Part shown: positions 34,638 through 42,831 of the stretch, in pieces | How positions within the stretch are numbered: the first letter of the stretch is position 1 | Layout of the letters: the number at the start of each line of letters is the position of its first letter | DNA from: Propionicimonas sp. | GTDB lineage: Bacteria > Actinomycetota > Actinomycetes > Propionibacteriales > Propionibacteriaceae | Assembly: GCA_013791955.1 (NCBI GenBank) | Contig: VMSW01000004.1 | Coordinates: 62,001 to 126,000 of the forward strand | Length of the DNA stretch: 64,000 nt | Reading direction: 5' to 3' | The notes under the pieces: model-generated | What the model was told of the DNA's origin: nothing | Seen by the model: the letters and a program-made list of their open reading frames with translations, nothing else | The model's database searches: none | Program-made: the position numbers and the translations under genes

Positions 34638-37600
34638 GTGAATTCGAAGGTCCTCCTTCTTCCCGTGATAGCGCTCGCAGTGCTGCTGTCCGCGCCGACA
34701 GCAGCCCTGGCCGAGCCCAGCAAGAAACGATCTGACGACTTCACCAAGACCGAACCGCACGCAGTGCTGAAGGCCTCGGCCACGCCGCGCTTCGCGCAGC
34801 GCGATGCCAAGGTGAACGTGATGGTCCAGCTTTCCGGCGATCCGGTAGCGGTCGTCCAGGCCAAGGCTGGCCACCGGTTGTCTAAGAAGGCGCGCGAGGC
34901 GGCCAAGGCGAAAGTGCGCAAGGCCCAGAATGCGCTCAACGACGACATCTCCGCCAAAGGCGGCAAGGTCACCAAGCGCCTCCAGTCGGCCTACAACGGC
35001 ATGCGGGTGCGCATCCAGCAGTCGAAGGTAGCGGGGCTGGGCTCACTACCGGGGGTGGCTGGCGTACACGCCATCACGGCGAAGGCTCTCGACAACACCT
35101 CCTCGGTCGCCTACATCGGGACGCCCGAGGTGTGGCAGAGCTACGGCCTCACCGGCAAGAACGTCAAGGTCGCCATCATCGACACCGGCATTGACTTCAC
35201 TCACGCCGATTTTGGGGGCCCGGGCACCACCACCGCCTACGAAGAGGCGCACGCAACCTCGACCGCACCAGCTGACAGCGCGCTATTCGGTGCCAGCGCA
35301 CCGCGAGTCAAGGGCGGCTACGACTTTGTCGGCGACGACTACGACGCGGCCACCGAAGGCAAGGACACCCCGGCACCTGATGCCAACCCGCTCGACTGCC
35401 AGGGCCACGGCAGTCACGTGGCCGGCACCGCTGCGGGCAGCGGGGTCACGATGGACGGCAAGACCTACGCCGGGCCGTACGACGAGACCACCGGCGACAA
35501 AAGCTTCAAAGTTGGCCCGGGCGTAGCTCCCCAGGCCGACCTTTATGCGCTGCGGGTGTTCGGCTGCAATGGCAGCACTGATGTGGCGGTGGACGCAATC
35601 GACTGGGCCGTTGACCATGGCATGGACGTGATCAACATGTCCTTGGGTGGTCCATTCGGGCGATCCAGCGATCCTGATGCGGTAGCCGCCAGCAACGCGG
35701 TAGCCGCCGGAGTGGTAGTGGTGGCATCGTCGGGGAACGCTGGCGCCAGCCCCTACATCACTGGCTCGCCAGCCTCAGGTCAGGGCGTGATTTCGGTTGC
35801 TGCAGTCGACAGCGTCGCGACCTTCCCGGGCGCTTCCCTGAAGTGGGGTGCAGATTCCACACTGAACGCGATCAACGCCAATGACGCCAAGCTCCCGGTG
35901 GGCAGCTTCGAGGTGGTCGTTCTAGGTCAGCGTAACGACGCTGATCCGCTGGGTTGCTCGGCCGCAGATTTCACCAAGGCAGGCATTGATCCGAGCAAGA
36001 ACCAGATTGCAGTGGTCACCCGGGGCACCTGCGCCCGAGTGGCGAAGGTGATCTTCGGCCAGGACGCTGGAGCCAAGGCAGTCCTGATGATCAACACCGA
36101 CCCCGGCTTCCCGCCCTTCGAAGGCGTCATCACCAGCAACCCAGACGACGGCACCCCGGCTCAGGTGACCATTCCTCTGCTGGGCGTTCCCAGTACTGAC
36201 CGCGCCACGGTGTTGGCGGCGGCTGGTGAGACCATGACGATGGGCGCGATCAGTATCGACAACCCGGCTTACCGCCAGGTGGCCGATTTCTCTTCAGCAG
36301 GCCCGGTTAACGGTGACTCCGGGCTGAGCCCGTTGGTCGCTGCGCCTGGCGTGTCGATTTCCTCGGCCGCAGTCGGTAGCGGAACGGGAGCTGCGATCAT
36401 GTCCGGCACCTCGATGGCCGCCCCGCACGTGGCTGGGGTTGCTGCCCTTGGCGTGCAGGCGCATCCGTCCTGGTCGGCGAGCCGGGTGGCCGCCGCCGTG
36501 GTTGGCACTGCCGACCCGGAGAAGATCGACAGCTATTCGCTGCGTTCTGCTGGCGCTGGCCTAGTCGATCCGGCTCAGGTGGTCGCCACCACGAGCGTCG
36601 TGACCGGTGACAAGTACCGCACCAAGTCGGGCAAGGTCAGTGAAGATTCGCTCAGCTTCGGCTTCACCGAGCCCAGTGTCGCTTTCACTGGCAGCAAGAA
36701 GTTCACCATCACCAACACCAGCAGGACCGCGATCACCTACGACCTAGCGAATGTGGCTTCGGCCCAGTCCAGCCCGGCCACGGTGCGTTTCAGCCAGAAG
36801 AAGGTTCGGGTGCCGGCTCGTGGCTCGGCGACGGTAACGATGACCTTGATGGTGCCCGCCAACTCGATCGGCACCTCCCTGGGCGGAAATGATCAGTTCA
36901 GCTTCCGTCAGGTGGCCGGGAACGTGGTCCTTACCTCAACCAGTGGAGTGCTGCGAGTGCCCTACCTGTTGGTGCCCCGTGCCCAGGCCAAGGTGAACGC
37001 TGAACTGGTGCGGGAGCGTCCCGGCTCGCTGGCCGCACTTCCCGACGTTGCGCCGACGCCGCCGAGTCAGGCCAAGGCCTCGCTGCGGCTGTCGAACTAT
37101 GGCGGTGCGCTCGCGGCCTACGCCGACGTGTACACCCTCGGGCTCACCGACGGTGCGGACGTGTCGAAGCGCTCGGGCGGGTCGGGCTACGACCTGCGCG
37201 CGGCCGGGGTGCAGTCTTTCGACGACGGTGACGACAAGCTCTTGGTGTTTGCGGTGAATACCCACGATCGCTGGTCGAACGCGGCCATCAATGAGTTCGA
37301 CGTCGAGATCGACACCACCGGTGATGGGGCCCCCGATTGGGTGCTCTTCGCCACCGACTCGGGCGCCATCAGGGCCGGCGATTTCGACGGTGTCAGCGAA
37401 GTGTTCCTCTACGAAGTCGCCACCAAGGATGTCTACGTCACTGGCTTCCTGGCCCAGGCGCCGACTGATTCCAGCACAATCCTGTTGCCGGCCTATGCGA
37501 GCTTCCTCGGGCTAAAGGCCGACAGCGGCGCCTTCTCCTACACCGTGAGCAGCTACACCGCTGAAGACGCTGCGGCTGGTGATGCCATGGCTGGCCCGGC

Positions 37601-37790
37601 TAGTTACGACCCGTGGCACAAGCCGTTCGATGACGGGAGTGGGGCGACCGTGCCCCGCAACGGCACCGCCAACGTGGCGATTTCGGTGAATCTGTCCAAT
37701 GTGATGGACCAGAAGCCGAAGGGTCTGATGGTGGCGGTTCTGGACAACCAGGCTGGCTCGAAGGAAGCACTGCTTTTCAGCTGGCGCTGA
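34638..37790 (+). CDS. large secreted subtilisin-like serine protease (S8) with PA domain
   Basis: A 1050-residue exported protease. Signal peptide (VLLLPVIALAVLLSAPTAALA), an I9-type inhibitor propeptide, then the S8 catalytic domain: Asp in AIIDTGIDFTHADF, His in CQGHGSHVAGTAAG and Ser in MSGTSMAAPHVAGVAALG, with a PA insertion between His and Ser (LGCSAADFTKAGIDPSKNQ, then GAKAVLMINTD). The C-terminal ~400 residues are beta-sandwich modules (KKFTITNTSRTAITYDLANV and others). GTG 34638 is preferred over TTG 34596 because of the ribosome binding site and signal peptide. Confidence 0.93.
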   Translation: MNSKVLLLPVIALAVLLSAPTAALAEPSKKRSDDFTKTEPHAVLKASATPRFAQRDAKVNVMVQLSGDPVAVVQAKAGHRLSKKAREAAKAKVRKAQNALNDDISAKGGKVTKRLQSAYNGMRVRIQQSKVAGLGSLPGVAGVHAITAKALDNTSSVAYIGTPEVWQSYGLTGKNVKVAIIDTGIDFTHADFGGPGTTTAYEEAHATSTAPADSALFGASAPRVKGGYDFVGDDYDAATEGKDTPAPDANPLDCQGHGSHVAGTAAGSGVTMDGKTYAGPYDETTGDKSFKVGPGVAPQADLYALRVFGCNGSTDVAVDAIDWAVDHGMDVINMSLGGPFGRSSDPDAVAASNAVAAGVVVVASSGNAGASPYITGSPASGQGVISVAAVDSVATFPGASLKWGADSTLNAINANDAKLPVGSFEVVVLGQRNDADPLGCSAADFTKAGIDPSKNQIAVVTRGTCARVAKVIFGQDAGAKAVLMINTDPGFPPFEGVITSNPDDGTPAQVTIPLLGVPSTDRATVLAAAGETMTMGAISIDNPAYRQVADFSSAGPVNGDSGLSPLVAAPGVSISSAAVGSGTGAAIMSGTSMAAPHVAGVAALGVQAHPSWSASRVAAAVVGTADPEKIDSYSLRSAGAGLVDPAQVVATTSVVTGDKYRTKSGKVSEDSLSFGFTEPSVAFTGSKKFTITNTSRTAITYDLANVASAQSSPATVRFSQKKVRVPARGSATVTMTLMVPANSIGTSLGGNDQFSFRQVAGNVVLTSTSGVLRVPYLLVPRAQAKVNAELVRERPGSLAALPDVAPTPPSQAKASLRLSNYGGALAAYADVYTLGLTDGADVSKRSGGSGYDLRAAGVQSFDDGDDKLLVFAVNTHDRWSNAAINEFDVEIDTTGDGAPDWVLFATDSGAIRAGDFDGVSEVFLYEVATKDVYVTGFLAQAPTDSSTILLPAYASFLGLKADSGAFSYTVSSYTAEDAAAGDAMAGPASYDPWHKPFDDGSGATVPRNGTANVAISVNLSNVMDQKPKGLMVAVLDNQAGSKEALLFSWR

Positions 37791-37803
37791 CCAGAGCCTT
37801 GAA

Positions 37804-37844
37804 GTTGGTTCGGCCCGTCGTGGCGGCGATTGGGCCGGACCAAC
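37804..37844. terminator. bidirectional terminator-like hairpin
   Basis: A 13-base-pair stem with one G-T pair (gttggttcggccc 37804-37816 with 37832-37844) and a 15-base loop, between the convergent subtilase and lipoprotein genes. No strong T-run. Confidence 0.55.
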
Positions 37845-37869
37845 GCAACCCGGCGACCGGTCGGTGCTA

Positions 37870-38277
37870 CTACTTACCGTTTTCGCAGAGCTTGGGGGTA
37901 GACCCACCGCCAAAGCGGTAGTCGTAGCGTTGGTCGCCGACGCTGACCACGATCTGGGCGCCCGGCACCAAGGCCTGGGTGTAGAACTTGCCCGGCTCTG
38001 GGCAGCCAAGCGAGCCGTCGTTCCAAGTGATCGAGACTGCTTTGAGCACCGTGAAGGTGCCGGTGACGCCACGCTGTTTTAGGTCGGCGGTGATCGCCGC
38101 CAGTTGGGCATCGCTGGGCGTCATCGCCGCCCCGGACGGATTGGCCGGTGCACTGGTGAGGAAGGGTGGGCGTCCCTCAGCTGGAGTGGGACTCATTTGG
38201 CCTCCTGGGCTGGCGCAACCACTGAGGGCCACCAGTGTGATGGCGCCGGTGGCTAGCACTACCGACAGTCGCTGCAT
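37870..38277 (-). CDS. small secreted lipoprotein of a conserved family
   Basis: A 135-residue lipoprotein: signal peptide with lipobox ALSGC (Cys 21), a Pro/Ala linker, then a compact domain with VSITWNDGSLGCPEPG, TQALVPGAQIVVSVGDQRY and DYRFGGGSTPKLC. The two conserved cysteines probably form a disulfide. The pattern recurs in small actinomycete and cyanobacterial exported proteins of unknown function. Confidence 0.78.
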   Translation of the reverse strand: MQRLSVVLATGAITLVALSGCASPGGQMSPTPAEGRPPFLTSAPANPSGAAMTPSDAQLAAITADLKQRGVTGTFTVLKAVSITWNDGSLGCPEPGKFYTQALVPGAQIVVSVGDQRYDYRFGGGSTPKLCENGK

Positions 38278-38469
38278 CGCTGCCTCCTGTTCGCCTCAAG
38301 CCTAGTTCAACCTGCCAATAAAGCCTTAGGCTCGGGCGGCTGATGAGCCGCCGGTTTGTTTCGGCTCGGTTTCGGCCGTGAAATGGCCCAGTTCAGCCCC
38401 AGGCCACTTCCCTATGATCCCTACCGACGGCAACGGTGCCCAGCAGAAGAGCGATTCGAAGGGACCAAA

Positions 38470-38691
38470 ATGGCCAAGACCGAGGTTGAACGATTCCTGA
38501 TTGCCGGCGGCGAAGACAAGGTGTTTCGCACCAAGTACAACCAGATCGAAAGTATGGACGACTTCGTTGCAGCAGCGGCCGTCGACGGCTACGACTTCAC
38601 CGATGAGGAGCTGATCGTGGTGCTGAAGGAAGCCGGCGATTCGTTCGACTCCTCGGGTAATCCCCGCTCGCGGACGATCTGGTGGAGCTGA
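38470..38691 (+). CDS. orphan Nif11-type leader-like peptide with Trp-rich end
   Basis: A 73-residue protein. VERFLIAGGEDKVFRTKYN, then MDDFVAAAAVDGYDFTDEEL match the Nif11 domain, which serves as leader of ribosomal peptide (RiPP) precursors (NHLP/Nif11 families) and also occurs alone. The remaining ~20 residues (GDSFDSSGNPRSRTIWWS) end in two tryptophans. There is no Gly-Gly cleavage motif in the usual place and no lanthipeptide synthetase or radical SAM enzyme is nearby; a methyltransferase lies about 600 bases away on the other strand. GAAGGGA precedes ATG 38470. Confidence 0.7.
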   Translation: MAKTEVERFLIAGGEDKVFRTKYNQIESMDDFVAAAAVDGYDFTDEELIVVLKEAGDSFDSSGNPRSRTIWWS

Positions 38692-38697
38692 GCTACC

Positions 38698-39255
38698 TCA
38701 GGCGGGCGGAAATGACAGTTCGGCGACGGTGACCACCCCGACTTCGCGGTCGGGGACCGAGTGGTAACGCCAATACAGGTTGGTGTGAGCGATCACCTGG
38801 GCTGGGTTGGGGTTGCCCCACTCGGTGAGGTCTTCGGTGGTGTGCGCGTCAGCGATCAGCACGGTGTCATAACCCCTGGTCACCGCCCCGTGCAGGGTGG
38901 AGCGAATGCAGGCGTCGGTTTGGGCGCCGGCGACGTAGAGCCGGCCCACCTCCAGTTCGGCCAATAGCGCCGTCAACTCGGTGGCCTCGAAGGCGTCCCC
39001 GTAGCGTTTCTCCACCCGTGGCTCCTCAGGACGCGGATCCAATTCGGGCACGATCTGCCACGCCTGGCTGCCGGTTTCGCGGTCCTCAGCGGCGTCCTGC
39101 ACCCAGACCACCGGGACGCCAGCGGCGCGGGCCTTGGCCAGCGCCCCGGCAATGTTGGCCAGCACCTCATCGCGCTGGTAGACCTCGGCAACCACGCCCA
39201 ATTGGGCGTCGATCACGAGCAGAGCACTGTTGGGTCGGTCAGTGAATGTGGGCAT
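38698..39255 (-). CDS. isochorismatase-like cysteine hydrolase
   Basis: A 185-residue hydrolase of the isochorismatase/nicotinamidase superfamily with a full Asp-Lys-Cys triad: Asp in ALLVIDAQLGVV, Lys in VEKRYGDAF and Cys in VAGAQTDACIRSTL with the cis-peptide region before it. The substrate is likely an amide or N-carbamoyl compound; it cannot be named. ATG 39255 is fixed by a strong GAGGAGGT 6 bases upstream. It is convergent with the Nif11 gene. Confidence 0.88.
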   Translation of the reverse strand: MPTFTDRPNSALLVIDAQLGVVAEVYQRDEVLANIAGALAKARAAGVPVVWVQDAAEDRETGSQAWQIVPELDPRPEEPRVEKRYGDAFEATELTALLAELEVGRLYVAGAQTDACIRSTLHGAVTRGYDTVLIADAHTTEDLTEWGNPNPAQVIAHTNLYWRYHSVPDREVGVVTVAELSFPPA

Positions 39256-39309
39256 CGGTAACCTCCTCAACTAGAGGCTAGCTCGCGGTGGGGACACTCC
39301 GCGGTGTCG

Positions 39310-39921
39310 CTATTGGGCCCGCCGCGCGTGGACGTACTCAATGGCGCCATTGGTGCGCCGCTGCGATTCGAGGACCATCAGTCCAGCCGCCGCCAGGTCC
39401 TCCAACGGCCGACGAGTGAAATGTTCTCCCGAAATCGGAATCGTCGCCGCCTCCAACAGTCGCTGCCCAAGCCAGACCAGCGGATTGGTGGCCGCGATGT
39501 GGTCGGCCAGCAGCAGCCGTCCGGTGGGTCGAAGCACCCGGGCGAACTCAGTCAGCGCCGGGCCCACCTGCGGCACCTCGCACAGCGCGAAGGTGCAGAC
39601 CACTGAGTCGAAGTGCCCATCCGGATAAGGCAGTGCCAAGGCGTCAGCGACCTCAGTGCGCAGTTCCCGGCCCAGACCGCGGGCCCGCCCAGCGGCGAAC
39701 TCGAGCGCGGCCACATTGAGATCGATTCCGGTCAGCTCCACCTCATCGGGGTAGTGGGCCAGATTGAGGCCGGTGCCGATCGCAATCTCCAAGGTCGATC
39801 CGACCGCCCGGCTACACACCCATTGACGGGCATCGGGGAAGAAGCGCTCCTCAAGCCCCCGCATCATGGTGTCGAAGCGGGCGGCAGCGGCCTGGGTCGA
39901 ACGGTCTCTCACCTGAGCCAT
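39310..39921 (-). CDS. class I SAM-dependent methyltransferase
   Basis: A 203-residue Rossmann-fold methyltransferase of the UbiE/type-11 kind: motif I LEIAIGTGLNLAHYP, the acidic ribose-binding ELTGIDLN, VADALALPYPDGHFDSVVC and VLRPTGRLLLADHI. The substrate is unknown. GGGAGGT lies 9 bases before ATG 39921. The upstream DUF1295 gene ends 18 bases before this start on the same strand, so the two probably share an operon. Confidence 0.88.
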   Translation of the reverse strand: MAQVRDRSTQAAAARFDTMMRGLEERFFPDARQWVCSRAVGSTLEIAIGTGLNLAHYPDEVELTGIDLNVAALEFAAGRARGLGRELRTEVADALALPYPDGHFDSVVCTFALCEVPQVGPALTEFARVLRPTGRLLLADHIAATNPLVWLGQRLLEAATIPISGEHFTRRPLEDLAAAGLMVLESQRRTNGAIEYVHARRAQ

Positions 39922-39938
39922 TATGGTCAACCTCCCGG

Positions 39939-40805
39939 TCAAGGACGGGGGATTAGCAGTGGGGTCCCGGCCTTGTAGGCCTGGTAGTCGGCCTGGTCTC
40001 CCCAGCGCTGCTCAGCTTTGGCCTCCAACAACGGCACCCCGCTCACCTTGGTGAGCAGCAGGGTGACGAATACCGGCGAAGCCAGCGCGATCCAGCCCCA
40101 ACCCTGAAGCGTTGGCAGGGCCACCACGGCAACCCCTAGCCACACCAGGATCTCGCCGAAGTAGTTGGGATGCCGCGATTTCGACCAGAGGCCGACGTTG
40201 ATGAAGCGACCCGCATTTGCCGGGTCGGCCTTGAACCGTGACTTCTGCTGGTCGGCCACGGCTTCAGTGATCAGGCCGGTTAGCCACAGGAGGCTGCCGG
40301 CCACGGCGAATCCGTCCAAGGGCACCCGGTGATCGGTGGTGATCGCAATCCAGGCGGCCGAGGCGGTCACGCTCACCCACAGACCCTGCAGTGTCCAGAC
40401 TTGGGCGAAGCGCAGTGGAGAGGTCTTCAACTCCTCGAAGCGGTCGTCGCCACCGGAGCGGCTCACTCGCCGAAAGAGGAAGCTGCCCAATCGGAGCGAC
40501 CAGACCACCACCATTCCCGCCAGCAGCCAGCCGCGGGCATCCACGCCGGGGGTGAGCAGCGCGACGCCGAGAGAGAGGCTGATGAAAGTGAGTGCGCCGG
40601 TTAGGTCGAAGAAGTGCTCGGTGCGGGCCAGATAGGACGGGACGAACACCACCCACTGGATCACGAAGGCGGCGGCAACCGCCAATGCGAAGACCCCTAC
40701 TCCGGCGACGGTGGCCCCGCCCTGGGCGCCGGCCAGCGCCAAGCCGATGCCCAGCAGAACCGCCACCAGGCTGATCACCGCTGCGCGGCGCGAAGAGTCG
40801 TCCAT
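39939..40805 (-). CDS. DUF1295 membrane protein (steroid 5-alpha-reductase-like fold)
   Basis: A 288-residue multi-pass membrane protein. The C-terminal family signature SRHPNYFGEILVWLGVAV, and LLEAKAEQRWGDQADYQAY, marks DUF1295, related to the steroid 5-alpha reductase and isoprenylcysteine methyltransferase group. It may reduce or methylate a lipid with NADPH or SAM; this is inference. AAGGAGG lies 5 bases before ATG 40805. Operon partner of the methyltransferase downstream. Confidence 0.88.
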   Translation of the reverse strand: MDDSSRRAAVISLVAVLLGIGLALAGAQGGATVAGVGVFALAVAAAFVIQWVVFVPSYLARTEHFFDLTGALTFISLSLGVALLTPGVDARGWLLAGMVVVWSLRLGSFLFRRVSRSGGDDRFEELKTSPLRFAQVWTLQGLWVSVTASAAWIAITTDHRVPLDGFAVAGSLLWLTGLITEAVADQQKSRFKADPANAGRFINVGLWSKSRHPNYFGEILVWLGVAVVALPTLQGWGWIALASPVFVTLLLTKVSGVPLLEAKAEQRWGDQADYQAYKAGTPLLIPRP

Positions 40806-40944
40806 CAGGCCTCCTTACCTAGTCATGCATTGATTACTGAGTTGCTAACGGGAATGGGAGTTGCAGTATTTCGGTTCGGGTGGTCAACAAGTCATTGATG
40901 AGTAGAGGTACTGGCACCCGCAGCGACACGAGGAGGTGATGGCG

Positions 40945-42804
40945 GTGGAGGAATACGCAAGTCCAGTTTCGATAGATCTGAGCGCCTATCGCAATGCCAC
41001 CGACTTGGTGGTGACTCGGGCCCGAACGGCGCCTGAGCACCCGGCCTTCGATGTAGCCGTCGACGACGGTCGCAGTTGGCGACAAATCACCACAGCCCAG
41101 TTCGTCGCCGAAGTCGAGCAGGTGGCCAAGGGGCTGATCGCGGTCGGCCTGGAGCCCGGCGGACGGGTGGCGCTGATGGCGGCCACCCGCTACGAGTGGG
41201 CGGTTTGCGATTTGGCGATTTGGTTTGCCGGCGGCGTGGTCGTCCCGATCTACGACACCGCCGCGCCCGGTCAGGTCAACGCCATTCTGAGCGCCGCCGC
41301 AGTACAGATCGGTATTGGCGGCAGCCGGACCCAAGTCAAGGCGCTAACTGACGGCCTGGCCGGGCTGGGACGGGCCAGCCGCAGCACTTGGTCACTGGAC
41401 GCGGCCCCAGGTGCCGATCTGGCCGCGCTGGCCGCTGCCGGGGCCGCCGTCAGCCCGACCGAACTCGAAGCGCGCCGAACCAAGGCCGATTTGGATTCGT
41501 TGGCGACCATCGTGTTCACCTCCGGCACCTCGGGACAGCCGAAAGGTGCCAAGATCACCCACCGAAACTTTGTCGGCCAAGTCCTGGCGGTTTCGGCTGG
41601 CTATGAAGAAGTCGTTCGTGAAGACGGCAACACGGTGATCTTCCTGCCCTTGGCCCATGTGCTGGCCAGAGGGCTGCAGTTGATTTGCTTGGCCAACGGC
41701 ATGCGAATCGCCCACATCACCGACCCGAGGAAGCTGATCGCCGCTTTGCCCCAACTGCAGCCCACCTTCTTGGTGGTGGTGCCGCGGGTATTGCAGAAGA
41801 TCGAAGCCGCGATCAGCGCCAAGGCCAACCGCGCTGGCCTGGGGTGGCTGTGGGCCCAAGCCCGCCGAACTGCCGTCGAAGTGGGGATGGCGGCCGAAGC
41901 CGCAGACGCTGGCCGTCCGCAGCCAGTGACTACCGGGTTGAAGCTGCGCCGAATGGTGTACGACAAGCTGTTTTACGCCCGCTTGCGAGCGAAATTAGGC
42001 GGACGGATTGCCTACCTGCTTTCGGGGGCAGCCAGCCTTGATCCGGAGCTGTCGCTGCTCTTCCGGGGCGCTGGCGTGCCCGTGGTCGAAGGCTACGGAC
42101 TCACTGAGACCACCGCCCCGATCACCGGCAATCTGCCGGGCGCCATCCGGTCGGGCACGGTGGGAGTGCCGCTGCCCGGTAGCACCGTGCGCATCGCTGC
42201 GGATGGCGAGGTGCTGACCCGTGGCGTCGGGGTTTTCCCCGGCTATCTGGAACCAGCCGACAATGCTGAGGCCTTCGTCGACGGCTTCTTCCGCACCGGA
42301 GATCTGGGCACGCTCGACGCCGACGGCAACCTTCGGCTGAGCGGGCGAGTCAAAGACGTGATCATCACCGCCGGCGGGAAGACCATCTGCCCAGCAGCCT
42401 GGGAGCAAGCGGTGGAAAGCGATCCATTGGTAGCCCACGCACTGCTGGTCGGCGAAGGGCGTCCCTATCCCGGCGGCCTGATCCTGCTCGACGTGGAGTC
42501 GCTGCGGGCCTGGGCGGCTCGCCACGGGGCCAGAGCGCTGGCCACCCTGCGCGATCCGGCGCCAGGGCAGGCAATCCGGGTGGACGACTCCCGGCTCATC
42601 GGGGTCATCGCCAGGTTGGTGCGGGCAGCGAACGCCGAAGTGTCCCGCTCGGAACAGGTGCGCAGATTCACGCTATTGGTGGCAGATCTGAGCGAGGACG
42701 GCGGCGCAGTGACCCCGACCATGAAGCTGAAGCGGGCCCGTTTCACCCAGTCGGTCAGCGACGTCATCGATGGGCTCTACTTAGGCGCTGGCACGGCTGC
42801 CTGA
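40945..42804 (+). CDS. long-chain fatty-acid-CoA ligase (FadD15-like AMP-binding protein)
   Basis: A 619-residue adenylate-forming enzyme that activates long-chain fatty acids with ATP and CoA. P-loop IVFTSGTSGQPKGAKITHRN, A-motif VVEGYGLTETTAPITGN, FFRTGDLGTLDADGNLRLSGR and the C-terminal KLKRARF are seen. Starts at 40936 (GTG) and 40939 (ATG) overlap or crowd the AGGAGG site (40931-40936); GTG 40945 has the right 8-base spacing and is chosen. No other lipid gene lies directly beside it. Confidence 0.92.
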   Translation: MEEYASPVSIDLSAYRNATDLVVTRARTAPEHPAFDVAVDDGRSWRQITTAQFVAEVEQVAKGLIAVGLEPGGRVALMAATRYEWAVCDLAIWFAGGVVVPIYDTAAPGQVNAILSAAAVQIGIGGSRTQVKALTDGLAGLGRASRSTWSLDAAPGADLAALAAAGAAVSPTELEARRTKADLDSLATIVFTSGTSGQPKGAKITHRNFVGQVLAVSAGYEEVVREDGNTVIFLPLAHVLARGLQLICLANGMRIAHITDPRKLIAALPQLQPTFLVVVPRVLQKIEAAISAKANRAGLGWLWAQARRTAVEVGMAAEAADAGRPQPVTTGLKLRRMVYDKLFYARLRAKLGGRIAYLLSGAASLDPELSLLFRGAGVPVVEGYGLTETTAPITGNLPGAIRSGTVGVPLPGSTVRIAADGEVLTRGVGVFPGYLEPADNAEAFVDGFFRTGDLGTLDADGNLRLSGRVKDVIITAGGKTICPAAWEQAVESDPLVAHALLVGEGRPYPGGLILLDVESLRAWAARHGARALATLRDPAPGQAIRVDDSRLIGVIARLVRAANAEVSRSEQVRRFTLLVADLSEDGGAVTPTMKLKRARFTQSVSDVIDGLYLGAGTAA

Positions 42805-42831
42805 CGGGCAGGGGCGCCAGCACCGCCCGGT

